This document shows, piece by piece, positions 44,910 through 54,685 of a DNA stretch of 64,000 bases. The stretch is from Chryseobacterium pennae. Lineage in GTDB: Bacteria; Bacteroidota; Bacteroidia; Flavobacteriales; Weeksellaceae. The stretch lies in assembly GCF_003385515.1 (NCBI RefSeq), contig NZ_QNVT01000006.1:62001-126000 (forward strand), written 5' to 3'. The notes under the pieces were generated by a model. The model was not told where the DNA came from, made no database searches, and saw only the letters and a list, made by a program, of their open reading frames with translations. A program made the position numbers and the translations under genes. How positions within the stretch are numbered: position 1 is the stretch's first letter; each line of letters starts with the position of its first letter.

Positions 44910-45539
44910 TTATTTACCCCATCCAAGTTGATTAAATAGTAAATCTTCATATTCTTTGTTTCCACTTATCGCTTTTATTAACTCAGTGGCATTGTTTGGA
45001 ATATGATTAATGTTCTTTATTCTGTCGGTATAGCGTAGTTTATAGTGATAAAGTTCAACTAAATTTGAGGTGTGGTTTGCTCTATTTATAATTGATTGAT
45101 GTAATCGATCCGCTTCATCATTTTTTTGTGGTCTTAACCAATACACTAAATTCGAAATCCCTATACGTTCTATTGTATTGGTGTGATTAAATTTATCAGC
45201 AAGATTGTCTGCAACAGTTTTCAGACCAAAGGCTACTAAGCAGGGGTTTAAAAATATTCTGTTGAAACTTGGATCTTTATGGTGTATTGCTGTTCTAAGT
45301 AAAGGATCAAGAAGTTCTATACTGAAATTACTGTATAGGTATAGCAAATCTGCCACAAAGTACTTATCTGTAAGTTCAGAATTGTTTTGAAGGAGATGAA
45401 TAAGTTCAGATGTTTGTTGCTCGGAGAGATTTGGGTTATCTGCTTTGAATTCATTTAAGGCTTCGTTATCCCGTTCATAATCAGGATCAAAATAATGGCC
45501 AATGATTCTGTATTTTTCAAGTGTTGTTTTTATGTCCAT
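44910..45539 (-). CDS. Hypothetical helical (HEAT-like) protein
   Basis: 209 residues, cytosolic and almost entirely helical, with repeated helix pairs (SELIHLLQNNSELTDKYF, LLDPLLRTAIHHKDPSFNRI). Similar alpha solenoids occur in immunity and adaptor proteins. No motif allows a firm assignment. Six bases upstream of the UBA-like gene. Confidence 0.65.
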   Translation of the reverse strand: MDIKTTLEKYRIIGHYFDPDYERDNEALNEFKADNPNLSEQQTSELIHLLQNNSELTDKYFVADLLYLYSNFSIELLDPLLRTAIHHKDPSFNRIFLNPCLVAFGLKTVADNLADKFNHTNTIERIGISNLVYWLRPQKNDEADRLHQSIINRANHTSNLVELYHYKLRYTDRIKNINHIPNNATELIKAISGNKEYEDLLFNQLGWGK

Positions 45540-45561
45540 ATATACGATCTAATCTGGAAAT

Positions 45562-46092
45562 TTAGTGAAATGTATTACTATAAAACCTCCCTACTTCCTC
45601 ATCACCATTTCCAAACCAATATTTATCCCAGAAAATCCAGAATTCATTCTTATTCTGAGAATCCTGCTCAATTCTGATGTTTGAAGTTTCATTTCCTATC
45701 TTCATACGGACTTTCATTATCCTGCTGGTCCCGGAGTGATGTGGCTGAATATCCTTAATCTTTAACAATTCCGCTTTCAAAGCCTGATTGTAAAAAGTTC
45801 CAAATGTATAATCTGACTGGGTCATTTCTGTGTTTGACTTCTTTATTGTTTCGATGAACTCATTTTGGATATTCTTTAGAATTATTGTTTGTAAGGCAAT
45901 CAGTATTATGGCTACAATAAAAACCTGAGTAAGGAGAAAAATTCCAATGAGTCTTAATTTTTGATAATTCTTCTGTAAGGATTGAACAACATTTGAAACC
46001 AATACTATTATAAAGCCCAGGAAAGCTGTTACTAATGAAAATGGTAATAGTGGAAACAATATTGAGTAGATATATTCAAGATTTTCTATCAT
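45562..46092 (-). CDS. Hypothetical two-helix membrane protein
   Basis: 176 residues with two N-terminal membrane helices (about 12-36 and 48-72) and a periplasmic or cytosolic alpha/beta domain containing GTSRIMKVRMKIGNETSN and FWIFWDKYWFGNGDEEVG. Family not recognised. Confidence 0.68.
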   Translation of the reverse strand: MIENLEYIYSILFPLLPFSLVTAFLGFIIVLVSNVVQSLQKNYQKLRLIGIFLLTQVFIVAIILIALQTIILKNIQNEFIETIKKSNTEMTQSDYTFGTFYNQALKAELLKIKDIQPHHSGTSRIMKVRMKIGNETSNIRIEQDSQNKNEFWIFWDKYWFGNGDEEVGRFYSNTFH

Positions 46093-46131
46093 AGGTATGT
46101 TTTGATTTTCTGTTGAATATGTTTACGGTGT

Positions 46132-46587
46132 TTATTTAGTATAATCTCCTTTGATAATCAATTTTTCCATAACGCTTACAATTTCAGAAACAGGAATAGC
46201 GAATACCCCGGCGTCTCCTTTGTCAAACTCTTTTTTCCAGGTAGAATATCCGTCCATTTCAAGAGAATCAGGCATTTTGCTGTTTTCTTTATACACTTTA
46301 GTCACGCTTTTATCCAGGGCTTCTTCCGACATAGGGATATGGGTTAGTTTTTCTGCAAAACCAGAAGGACTATCAGGATTTCTCATTTTTAAACCGCTGA
46401 TAGAGATGTGAATAACTTTGCCTGTTTTAGGGTATTCTTCAATCTTTAAAATAGTGAGCGTTGAGTTTGCTTCTATAGGTCGGGTTTTGTAATTCCATTC
46501 CTGGCCTACACTGTATTTCATATCATTTTTGGTACAGCTTAAAAGAGTAAGAAGAGCAGCTACTGTTAAGGTAAATAATTTAATCAT
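46132..46587 (-). CDS. Hypothetical lipoprotein
   Basis: About 151 residues. Lipobox LTLLSC follows a short hydrophobic core; the start MIKLFTL is preferred over the Met two codons upstream. Mature part: SVGQEWNYKTRPIEANSTLTILKIEE, a small beta domain followed by helices. Family not recognised. Confidence 0.7.
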   Translation of the reverse strand: MIKLFTLTVAALLTLLSCTKNDMKYSVGQEWNYKTRPIEANSTLTILKIEEYPKTGKVIHISISGLKMRNPDSPSGFAEKLTHIPMSEEALDKSVTKVYKENSKMPDSLEMDGYSTWKKEFDKGDAGVFAIPVSEIVSVMEKLIIKGDYTK

Positions 46588-46677
46588 GATCAATTGGTTT
46601 TTTAGTTGAGAATATATTTGATCTAATAATCTTAATCAGGCAGGCTATTCATACAAATGAGTTTTTATTTTTTTAGC

Positions 46678-47337
46678 TTAAAATAAAGGTTCTCCATTGA
46701 GGTCTGTGGTCAGAACTTCACTCATATAATCAAAAAAGGGACGCATGGCCAGCAGGGTTGAAACGACTTCCTTTTGAAAATTATCAGAAAGAACTTCTTT
46801 GTCAGTAAATTTCCGCATGACGATGTATTGTTTTTTCCTGATTAAATCTATTGCCGGATGATTTTTATCAAAGCCCCGCGGAGCTGTTTTTACAGACTCA
46901 CCTTTCAGTTCACCGAAATATTTTATGAAAGTTTTGTCTGAGGTAATCTTTTCTATTTCTGTAGTACTGATTTCAAATTCTTTGCGGATGCGAAGTAAAT
47001 CCTTAGTTTCCGGTCCCCAGAATCCACCACCTACAAAACTGTTTCCGGGTTCCAGCTGAATATAATATCCACCTCTGAGCGTCGGTTTTGAACGGGAATA
47101 TCCAACCCCAAAATTATTTTTATAGGGAGTCTGATCTTTAGAAAAACGAACATCTCTGTAAATTCTGAAAATATGAATTCCCTTTAAATTGTCATATTCC
47201 TGAAGTTCGGTATACACCTGATTGAAAAACGCTTTATTTTCCTTCACAACCAGGTCATATTCTGTTTTGTGCTGGGCAAACCATTCGCGATTGTTGTTTT
47301 TTTCTAATTGCTTAAAGAATTCAAATGCTTTTTTCAT
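46678..47337 (-). CDS. DUF2461 family protein
   Basis: 219 residues, cytosolic. NNREWFAQHKTEYDLVVKEN at the start, RDVRFSKDQTPYKNNFGVGYSR, GGYYIQLEPGNSFVGGGFWGP and the basic end match the DUF2461/TIGR02453 family, a widespread family without a proven function. Length is the usual 220. Confidence 0.9.
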   Translation of the reverse strand: MKKAFEFFKQLEKNNNREWFAQHKTEYDLVVKENKAFFNQVYTELQEYDNLKGIHIFRIYRDVRFSKDQTPYKNNFGVGYSRSKPTLRGGYYIQLEPGNSFVGGGFWGPETKDLLRIRKEFEISTTEIEKITSDKTFIKYFGELKGESVKTAPRGFDKNHPAIDLIRKKQYIVMRKFTDKEVLSDNFQKEVVSTLLAMRPFFDYMSEVLTTDLNGEPLF

Positions 47338-47388
47338 AATGTTGGATGCAGGTTAGATGTTTTCACTTGGAGATATTGTTTTTCAAAG

Positions 47389-47850
47389 TTAAATACCTTT
47401 TATCACTTTATCTATACTATTATAAGCTAAATGTAAAATATCTTCGTTTGTGGAAAAACCAGCCTCTTCCAGAAATTGTATTTTAGACTTAATATTATTG
47501 AATAATTCCAAATCCGGGTTTTTAACATTTTCGATATAAAACATGTCAAAGAGTAAACAGTCACAATCCTCGTAATCTTTCAGTAAAATAAATGATCTAA
47601 AGAACAATTGGTAATGATCAATATCCACTATTCTGTTCTCATCATAGTGTAATATGGTTCTTGCAAAAATGGAATGCTCGTAATCTTTAAAATTGACCAG
47701 GTCTTCCTCCAGTTCTTTCCAGTCGGACTGATTAAAGGTATCCAGGATTTTATATATCATTTCATTTCCTCCATTAAGCCAATAGTCACCATCTGTATTC
47801 CTGTCTTTTTCAATGATATGTTTAATCTCTGAAATTTTATGGGATGTCAT
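47389..47850 (-). CDS. Hypothetical acidic cytosolic protein
   Basis: 153 residues, strongly acidic and helical (NQSDWKELEEDLVNFKDYEHSIFARTIL). The first helix (SHKISEIKHIIEKDRN) and helix-repeat look recall small immunity-like proteins, without a firm match. Confidence 0.65.
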   Translation of the reverse strand: MTSHKISEIKHIIEKDRNTDGDYWLNGGNEMIYKILDTFNQSDWKELEEDLVNFKDYEHSIFARTILHYDENRIVDIDHYQLFFRSFILLKDYEDCDCLLFDMFYIENVKNPDLELFNNIKSKIQFLEEAGFSTNEDILHLAYNSIDKVIKGI

Positions 47851-47867
47851 CTCTGTATAATGAGTTT

Positions 47868-48569
47868 TTATTTTCCTAATATATTTTTTAAAAACAGGCC
47901 TATTTTAGATCCACTTTTCTGTTCGCCGAAAAATGGAGCAGGAATATTAATGTCACTATTGTCTTTGGTCAAATTTTTAATTCCACTATATAAACTCTTT
48001 ACTTCATTTGTAATGGTGGATACAGAGGCTAAGGGGTAAAATTTATCAGCGGCAGTCATTCCAACCGGGAAGTTGGTTCTTTCTAACCAAAATGGTTCCA
48101 GCAAATCACTTATAGGTTCCATGTGTATTTTATCATCAAAACTTTGTCTTGCTTTTTTGATGAAATCTTCATCCCAGTTTGAGTTTATACTTTCAAAATA
48201 TTTTAATCCTTTTGCAGGGATGTGCAGCAAAAAAAATTGAGTTTTATCTCCGATTTTATAAATATCAAGAACTTTGAAATAGCTGTCAAGGTTCATACAG
48301 CAATGTCCAAACCTTTCATTGTCCGGATTTACCTGATATAATTTTGCTGCTTTTGCGGAAGCAATTAAAAATCTTGTATTAAATTTTATTCCGCCACCTC
48401 TGCAGCTTACATCAAGGAAAAAACCGTTTCTGATAAGCTTTCCTTTTGTAAATTTTTCAGCTACAGAAGGTTTTAAATCACAATCTTTATAATATAATGT
48501 GGCTCCGGGATAGGTCCAGTTGATGATTTCTTCGGAATTTTCAAAAATGCCGTTTTCTATTGCTGTCAT
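47868..48569 (-). CDS. Hypothetical cytosolic protein
   Basis: 233 residues. No signal peptide. Contains several Cys residues (SCRGGGIKF, GHCCMNLDSYF) and a C-terminal Lys/Gly-rich tail (GSKIGLFLKNILGK). Family not recognised. Placed five bases before the HD-domain gene's end, so probably in one operon with it. Confidence 0.65.
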   Translation of the reverse strand: MTAIENGIFENSEEIINWTYPGATLYYKDCDLKPSVAEKFTKGKLIRNGFFLDVSCRGGGIKFNTRFLIASAKAAKLYQVNPDNERFGHCCMNLDSYFKVLDIYKIGDKTQFFLLHIPAKGLKYFESINSNWDEDFIKKARQSFDDKIHMEPISDLLEPFWLERTNFPVGMTAADKFYPLASVSTITNEVKSLYSGIKNLTKDNSDINIPAPFFGEQKSGSKIGLFLKNILGK

Positions 48570-48574
48570 ATCTT

Positions 48575-49126
48575 TTATTTCTGTTTATACATTTCAATTT
48601 TTTCAGATAATCTTTTGGCCAAATAATCATTACCATCTTTTAAATGCTCATAAATCATTTTGGCCTCCTCAAGATATTTTTCTTTCTTCGTCTGTTTCCA
48701 GTAATAAGGTGGTGCATATAGATTACAGATTCTATCAGCCATTTTAACCGCCCATATTTCTTTGGGTTGCGCTTTTATCCGGTCTAAACTATCCATCATC
48801 TGATCTTGCTTCTCAAGATCCATGTTTTTGGTTAATGCAAGAACACCTTCTTTAACCTGTTGGCCATATTCTTTTTCAAGGTCTTCTATACTCAAGGTGG
48901 TATCTTCAATAGTATCGTGCAAAAAGGCACATTTTACAGCAAGCTCTGCATTAAAATCAGAAGTATTTCTAGCAGCGTTCATGATTTCAAATACCACACT
49001 TCCGATATGATTGATGTATTCAATTTTTTCGTTTTTATTTTGACCTCCATAAGTTTGTCCACTATGGAGAATACTTACTTTTTGCCATATATTCTGCAAA
49101 TCATCAATAGTAAAAGTATCGTTCAT
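48575..49126 (-). CDS. HD-domain protein, SpoT/MESH1-like
   Basis: 183 residues, a lone HD domain. HDTIEDTTLS gives the metal-binding HD pair and the ED of the RelA/SpoT subgroup, and AVKMADRICNLYAPP is the LADR-type motif of (p)ppGpp hydrolases. No synthetase or TGS/ACT domain is present, so a small alarmone hydrolase (SAH) role is plausible, though the substrate was inferred from motifs only. Confidence 0.75.
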   Translation of the reverse strand: MNDTFTIDDLQNIWQKVSILHSGQTYGGQNKNEKIEYINHIGSVVFEIMNAARNTSDFNAELAVKCAFLHDTIEDTTLSIEDLEKEYGQQVKEGVLALTKNMDLEKQDQMMDSLDRIKAQPKEIWAVKMADRICNLYAPPYYWKQTKKEKYLEEAKMIYEHLKDGNDYLAKRLSEKIEMYKQK

Positions 49127-49136
49127 TTTTTTTATT

Positions 49137-49832
49137 TTAGTTGTAATAATCGATCTGGATTTTCAGCCAGTTTTCCAGTTCAGTGAATTTTTCGATAGGA
49201 ATATATTCTTTGTAATTATTAATTTTATTTAATAAATCTTCATAATCTTCCGGTTCAAAGTAATCATTTGGATTTTTTTCGTATTCCATTTTTTCTTTAT
49301 GACGTAATATCATTTGATTGGTTTCTTCAACGTGTAAATCAGCAATGAGCTGTCTGGAAGATGAATAGTTTGCCACTACATATTCTTCAATAAAATAGTT
49401 CCAGCGCCCAAAATCTTCAGTACTTCTATAATGTAATTCTCCATTGGTAATTTCATATCGAATAATGGTTTCATTTTGAGTTACATAAAATAAAGCATCC
49501 TCTAAATAAGGAGATATCGTACTAAGGAATTCATTAAAATCTCTGTCAAACCCATATTTAGTGGATCCTTGAATGGAAATGTAGATGCCTGCTTTCCCGA
49601 AATCTATTATTCTGTCATCTTCGTACCATTCGAATTTTATGACTTTTCCATCATGAGAGTTTATGATGAATGTATTTTCAAAAATGTACAATATATTTTT
49701 GATATCATGAACTTCATTGATGATGGTGAATTTTTCTGAAAAAATAATCTCTTTGTCTTTTCGAACTTGTAGAATGGCACCACCATAAATCACTCTTGGC
49801 TTAAGCTGATATACATGACGTAGATTTCCCAT
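49137..49832 (-). CDS. Hypothetical cytosolic protein
   Basis: 231 residues, beta-rich first half (IIFSEKFTIINEVHDIKNIL, then FIINSHDGKVIKFEW), a helical C-terminal part. Family not recognised. Ten bases upstream of the HD-domain gene. Confidence 0.65.
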   Translation of the reverse strand: MGNLRHVYQLKPRVIYGGAILQVRKDKEIIFSEKFTIINEVHDIKNILYIFENTFIINSHDGKVIKFEWYEDDRIIDFGKAGIYISIQGSTKYGFDRDFNEFLSTISPYLEDALFYVTQNETIIRYEITNGELHYRSTEDFGRWNYFIEEYVVANYSSSRQLIADLHVEETNQMILRHKEKMEYEKNPNDYFEPEDYEDLLNKINNYKEYIPIEKFTELENWLKIQIDYYN

Positions 49833-49882
49833 TTTAAATTTTATATATTGTGTTGATTAGATAACATGTAAAAAGATAAACC

Positions 49883-50395
49883 TCATTTAATTCTATCCAA
49901 ATACTGTTTTCTGATAAGTTCAATGATGGGGACGAACAGGTTGATGTCTTCCGTTGAGGCAATCCAGGTATAATCCCTATTTTTATTGGCTAAGCTGATT
50001 CCCAATTTCCATTCGGAACCATCCAGAATGATTGTTTTTTGATCTCTTATGGTTTCAGGAAGTTTTATTAGCTCAAGTTTTGACAATTCTTTTTTCAATA
50101 TTGCCGTATCTGTTTCAGAAAGAATTTTTTCATCAGTGATGATTCTCAGTCTGTCCAGATTATTAATTCCGGAAGTCCATTGTTTTAAATTGTATTCCGT
50201 ATCCCACTGCCTGAATTTCGAAAGGATACTTCCATCAGATATTTCAGCTAAAATGATCTTATAGGGAAATCTTCCAATTGTTGGGAGCTCTGAGAAATAA
50301 GCAATGATTTTTTCTTCCGACCTCAGTTCAAAGTTTTCTATTTCAGCTTTAGCAGCGTTCATCAGTGCTTCTATACTGTTTGAAACTCTTTCCAT
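49883..50395 (-). CDS. Hypothetical cytosolic protein
   Basis: About 170 residues from MERVSNSIEALMNAAKAE; an earlier ATG at 50440 is possible but adds an uncharacteristic segment. Alpha/beta, with RQWDTEYNLKQWTSGIN and ENIL-type ends. Family not recognised. Confidence 0.62.
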   Translation of the reverse strand: MERVSNSIEALMNAAKAEIENFELRSEEKIIAYFSELPTIGRFPYKIILAEISDGSILSKFRQWDTEYNLKQWTSGINNLDRLRIITDEKILSETDTAILKKELSKLELIKLPETIRDQKTIILDGSEWKLGISLANKNRDYTWIASTEDINLFVPIIELIRKQYLDRIK

Positions 50396-50521
50396 TTTGT
50401 TGTCTGTGGGATTAGAAAGAAAGTGTCTGGTTTTTACCAAAATCTAAATAAAGCAGTAAGAGATATTGGTATAAATGAATAATTTTCATGGTTTTAGTTT
50501 TTAAAATTAATTGCTATTAGT

Positions 50522-51121
50522 TTAAGGTTCAAGATTTACTTTTTTATTTTTCATTTTTAATTCAATGACTTTTCCCTCTCCGTCTTTTATCTGTTCAGTT
50601 TTTAAAGGAATGAAATCCTTAATTTTTTCAGTTTCATAAAAAAAATGACTCTTATCAACAGCGTATCTATAGTTCCCATCAAGAATTTTGAATGTATTGA
50701 CATCTACATTCTCTATTTTTGTGATCTGTCTTCCACCACTTGTAGGCCGTGAATAGTATACATTTCCATAGTCTTTTGCAAACCAGGAGTCTTCAATCTG
50801 TTGAAATGACTCTGGATCAATTTCCTGCGGAATACTACCATTAAAATATTCAGCATCTTTTAATACTCCCTTAAATTCTCTTTGTGCAATAGTTTTTTCG
50901 TAAAGGAATCCAAATTCGTTTCTATAAAATGTATTTTTAATATGAGTTAATTGAACGCTGTCCTGCAATTCGTATTGTGCGGGATATTTTTCAGACTTCC
51001 TGTTATCCTTTTGCAGAATGTTCTCTGTAGAAGGTTGTGAATATTCAGTTTTAGATTTTTTTTCGAAACAGGCCACGAAAAAAAATAATAAATACAATTT
51101 AAAAATAGTTCTGAAATTCAT
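50522..51121 (-). CDS. DKNYY-like lipoprotein
   Basis: About 199 residues from MNFRTIFKLYL; lipobox near LLFFFVAC. Repeated units of the type DPESFQQIEDSWFAKDYGNVYY and VDVNTFKILDGNYRYAVDKSHFFYE fit the DKNYY family of Bacteroidota and Fusobacteria surface lipoproteins. The role is unknown. Confidence 0.75.
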   Translation of the reverse strand: MNFRTIFKLYLLFFFVACFEKKSKTEYSQPSTENILQKDNRKSEKYPAQYELQDSVQLTHIKNTFYRNEFGFLYEKTIAQREFKGVLKDAEYFNGSIPQEIDPESFQQIEDSWFAKDYGNVYYSRPTSGGRQITKIENVDVNTFKILDGNYRYAVDKSHFFYETEKIKDFIPLKTEQIKDGEGKVIELKMKNKKVNLEP

Positions 51122-51205
51122 AGGAGTGATTTTTTTGTAAAATACATAGCAGAACACATAAATGTAATAAAGTTTTCATTCAAAACAAGGATGTTTTAAT
51201 AGTTT

Positions 51206-51483
51206 TTAAGTGATCCATATATTGATTATTTGGACGATTTCCCAAGCAGTATTATTTTTTCTGAGTATAAATGCTGTTCCGTCACCATAAATTCCATCAT
51301 GATAATTTGCTTCAATATAAGCAGTCTGTCTATCGTGAGAGAAAAAGACCTTTGAGAATTCTAAGTATTTATAATTAATATGATTTTTTCAATAATAAGA
51401 TCATTGTCTGAACATTTGTTTTCCACATTTTTAATAGAAAAATTCGAGAGTATAATAACGAAAAATAATAGGAGAGGTTTCAT
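51206..51483 (-). pseudogene. Small secreted-protein gene split at an A6 tract
   Basis: From the ATG at 51483 a signal peptide (MKPLLLFFVIILSNFS) leads to DNDLIIEK, after which the frame hits a stop. Adding one A at 51384-51389 continues as NHINYKYLEFSKVFFSHDR and TAYIEANYHDGIYGDGTAF to a stop at 51206. Joined length about 92 residues. Either a decayed gene or a sequencing indel. Confidence 0.7.
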
Positions 51484-51541
51484 ATATTTTGTATTGATTC
51501 AGGTATTATCTGGTGAGAAGATCTTTTTTGTGATCAAAAAC

Positions 51542-52390
51542 TTATTGATCTTTCCAGTTATATTTGGTCATTGTATTAGTTAATTTTTGATCTACAACTT
51601 CAATACTGAGTTCTCCATTTTCTTTTGTCAGTATAATCATACAGCCTTTTTCTAAAATTCCGCTTGCATTAAATTCCAGTTCCTTTATTTTTATGGATTG
51701 GGTAATGCCATTACAGTCTGTTTCCTGTTTGAATGGCTCTCCTGTGTGGCCGTAAAAATGATAATGGAAAATGACATGATCTAATATATTCCTGATTTCA
51801 GGCATACCATAATTCTCTTCGCCACTGTTGTCCTTATCATGAGTGATTAATATATCAAAATTATCTTTTGTTTTAAGCAGTTTCCTGATTTCCTTTTTTT
51901 CATAATCCTGAACAAAACGCTTTTCAGATCTTCCTTTCCGGTCACCAATTCTTCCAATACCCACAAAAGTGAGGGTTTCATTTTCCGTTTTTAATTCCTG
52001 TTTTAACCCTGATTTGCAAACAAAGACTTTTTCATAAACATCAATGGGAAACAGGCTGTTTTGAAAATTTTCCTTTTCCAGTTCATCCAGAAAATCATGA
52101 TCTTCATGATTGCCACGAACACAAATCATATTGATATTGAGCTGATTTAAAAATGCCTGAATGTCTGGATTTATTTTTGTAAAGTCATCATGAAAACCAA
52201 GTTCATCCCTGTCATATTGTGCATGCTTTATGGTTGCTTTGTCTAGGTTTTCAATATTTGGGTAAGCTCCCATATCTCCGCATTGCAATATAAAATCAAC
52301 GGCATTCCCAGTTTGTTTCTGATATAAATCAACCAATTTAAAGGGCAATAATATTTTACCGTGAATGTCAGAAAAAAGAGCAACTCTCAT
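51542..52390 (-). CDS. Metallophosphoesterase
   Basis: 282 residues, cytosolic. Calcineurin-like motifs: LFSDIHGKI, QCGDMGAYP, VRGNHEDHDF, ILITHDKDNS and FHYHFYGHTGEPF. The open substrate class includes nucleotides and phosphoproteins. It is unlike the one at 35137, which is the ApaH/PrpA branch. Confidence 0.88.
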   Translation of the reverse strand: MRVALFSDIHGKILLPFKLVDLYQKQTGNAVDFILQCGDMGAYPNIENLDKATIKHAQYDRDELGFHDDFTKINPDIQAFLNQLNINMICVRGNHEDHDFLDELEKENFQNSLFPIDVYEKVFVCKSGLKQELKTENETLTFVGIGRIGDRKGRSEKRFVQDYEKKEIRKLLKTKDNFDILITHDKDNSGEENYGMPEIRNILDHVIFHYHFYGHTGEPFKQETDCNGITQSIKIKELEFNASGILEKGCMIILTKENGELSIEVVDQKLTNTMTKYNWKDQ

Positions 52391-52449
52391 GATGTTTGTT
52401 TATTTAAAATTGATGGAAATGTTTTTATTAAGTCCAATTTTTAGTGTGA

Positions 52450-53232
52450 TTATATGCTTAAGGGATAAGAAAAGCAATCGATTCTATATGTTTTTATTTT
52501 AAATTTCCATTCCCCTCTTTTTCTGCTTTCATTGATAAATTCGTAGACCCTTCCATTTCGGGCATCCAGAAAAAACTGATTATATCGAATTATTTTTTCA
52601 GATTCGATTAGGATTTGTTTATAAAGTCTTTTTGTTCTTGCTAAGCATGAATCGGATTCTTCCACTTTATATTGATCCATTCTATAAGTAGAATAAATAT
52701 AATTCTCAAATATTTTTGGTTTCAAATCAAGATTCGTTTCAGCATTTAAAACACTTTTCATTAATTCTTCGATTAGTAATCCAAACTCTTCTTGGGTTAG
52801 ATTTAATTCAGAAACAGTATTTTTTATCTGTTTTTCAAATGTTGAATTCGTTTTAGAATATAGTTGTTTTTGATCCTCATTATCAAAATTCCAATAGTCA
52901 AAATACATATTTGAGAAAAATGGAACAGCATAGAACTTTTTATTCTTGCTAAAAACTAAAATCTCGTCATAATCTTCTTTTTTAGGGTTTCTATAGAGTG
53001 AAATAGTAAGAGAGTCTAAATTCACTTCTTTTACTTTTTCAAAGTTTTTAGCAAGCATTGGAAAATTCTGTAAGGTAAACTCTATACTTTTCTTTTCCGA
53101 ATGAAATTCATTTATTTTTGTTTTTTCACACGATAAACTACACAACAGTACTATAACTGATGCAAAGTATTTGAATTGTAAATGTATACCTGTTTTCAAT
53201 AGTATGCTTTTTTTATTTCTTAATTTCTTCAA
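52450..53232 (-). CDS. Hypothetical lipoprotein
   Basis: 260 residues. A basic lead (MKKLRNKKSILLKTGIHLQ) followed by a hydrophobic core and the lipobox LCSLSC. The mature part has FTLQNFPMLAKNFEKVKEV and many Glu/Lys helices. The start overlaps the upstream gene by 20 bases, so cotranslation is likely. Family not recognised. Confidence 0.7.
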   Translation of the reverse strand: MKKLRNKKSILLKTGIHLQFKYFASVIVLLCSLSCEKTKINEFHSEKKSIEFTLQNFPMLAKNFEKVKEVNLDSLTISLYRNPKKEDYDEILVFSKNKKFYAVPFFSNMYFDYWNFDNEDQKQLYSKTNSTFEKQIKNTVSELNLTQEEFGLLIEELMKSVLNAETNLDLKPKIFENYIYSTYRMDQYKVEESDSCLARTKRLYKQILIESEKIIRYNQFFLDARNGRVYEFINESRKRGEWKFKIKTYRIDCFSYPLSI

Positions 53233-53833
53233 TTAATTTTTCAATTTCCTTTACAATATCTGAGTGGCTACTATTCTTTTCTTTGTCTATTGAAAATAAT
53301 CTATTGCAAACTTTGACAATTCGGTCTAATACTGTATTGTCATTAGGTGACCAAGTTTCACCAGTCTTCATTTGTCCGGTTGTATCGGTTGTAGCAAAAT
53401 AAAACATGGTTCCATCAAATCCTCTTTTTTCCTTTTCTGAGGTTTTCATTTGTTGGGTAAGAATTTGAAATAAATTTCCGATTTTTAAATAAAGAGTAGA
53501 ATCTATTTCGGTTTTATGACTGATTAATTTAACCTGGTTACGTTTTTTAGCATACCAAAAATTTTCTGAAAATCTATTGGATATAATATAATACCTGTTA
53601 TCTATTGTTTCAACTGAAAAAGCATATTCTTCGGAGAATGAAGGTATTGAAGTATAGCGTGCATAAGATTGTTGCGAAAAGTCTTTATAAAGTTTTGGAA
53701 AGATATCGTTATAGTACTCCCTTAAAGAACCCTTATATTTGTCAAAATTTTCTGAAAGTTCTAAATATCCTTTTTGCCCGAAACATAAAAGTGTACTCAA
53801 AGTAAACGATAATATTAAAATTCTCTGTTTCAT
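53213..53833 (-). CDS. Hypothetical secreted protein
   Basis: About 206 residues from MKQRILILSFTL; the Met at 53863 would precede the signal with extra residues. Signal ends LCFGQ. Mature chain has FDKYKGSLREYYND and YRIVKVCNRLF segments. Family not recognised. Upstream partner of the lipoprotein gene at 52450. Confidence 0.68.
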   Translation of the reverse strand: MKQRILILSFTLSTLLCFGQKGYLELSENFDKYKGSLREYYNDIFPKLYKDFSQQSYARYTSIPSFSEEYAFSVETIDNRYYIISNRFSENFWYAKKRNQVKLISHKTEIDSTLYLKIGNLFQILTQQMKTSEKEKRGFDGTMFYFATTDTTGQMKTGETWSPNDNTVLDRIVKVCNRLFSIDKEKNSSHSDIVKEIEKLIEEIKK

Positions 53834-53905
53834 AGTTGTTTCCAAATTTAGTTCGCTTCCCAAGAAAGTATTTTGTGTAACTTTAATAGAGCAGTTATTT
53901 ATAAT

Positions 53906-54568
53906 CTAATTTTCTAGCAATTGTCTGTCAAATGCTATCTGTGCATTATTACCTTGCCAGATTACCTTAAAGCCAGATGGGAGAGCCATAAATTGAACGA
54001 TTTCCGGGCTGAGTGTCATAAATTGTCCTACTGTCATTTGTTCGAAAGACATTGTTTCTTCATTAAAGCGATCTGTCATTGCAACCCATCCCGAGTCCGG
54101 ATAATCTCCTATCCAACGGAACAAATTGGCCTGTAATCCTGTTTTGATCAACGGATCTACTGTAACAATCTGGTCAAAATCAGGAAAATCAGGTTCTGTT
54201 TTTACTCGAGTACAAACGGAAAGTTGTTGGTTCAGGATGTGAAGTGTACGGTTAAGACCTTCACCAAATCCTTGCTGTTCCGGGATGACTTCAAGAATTT
54301 CAAAAAAGTCTGACGCTTCATGAAATAGAATGCACCAGGAGAAACATGTAATTTTTTCTCCGCTTTTAATATCTGGTTTTTCATCTTGAATAAATTCAAC
54401 CAGATATTGTAAAATTGGTTTTAGTTCATCTAGTGAAAGAGTAGTTTTTGCAATTTTTATTTCTTTCTCAATGGATGATTTTAATCCTTTGGAATAATAA
54501 TAACTTCCCTCAGAATAAAATTCTATATTTCTGATCTTAAATGTTTTGCTTCTGTTGAAAAATCCCAT
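53906..54568 (-). CDS. Hypothetical cytosolic protein, immunity-like
   Basis: 220 residues. Starts MGFFNRSKTFKIRN and has DYPDSGWVAMTDRFNEETM near the end, a pattern seen in small SUKH/Imm-type proteins that sit next to toxins, but the match is weak. Two Cys-containing segments (TCFSWCILF). No toxin gene adjoins. Confidence 0.55.
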   Translation of the reverse strand: MGFFNRSKTFKIRNIEFYSEGSYYYSKGLKSSIEKEIKIAKTTLSLDELKPILQYLVEFIQDEKPDIKSGEKITCFSWCILFHEASDFFEILEVIPEQQGFGEGLNRTLHILNQQLSVCTRVKTEPDFPDFDQIVTVDPLIKTGLQANLFRWIGDYPDSGWVAMTDRFNEETMSFEQMTVGQFMTLSPEIVQFMALPSGFKVIWQGNNAQIAFDRQLLEN

Positions 54569-54685
54569 AGAATATTTTGGTTATTAGTTTTTTTGATTAA
54601 CATTTCAATTTCCCTTACAATGCCCACCTTGTACACAGTCAGAATTTAGGTATTGTATTGCCCAACGGATATCTGGTATTCTGTT

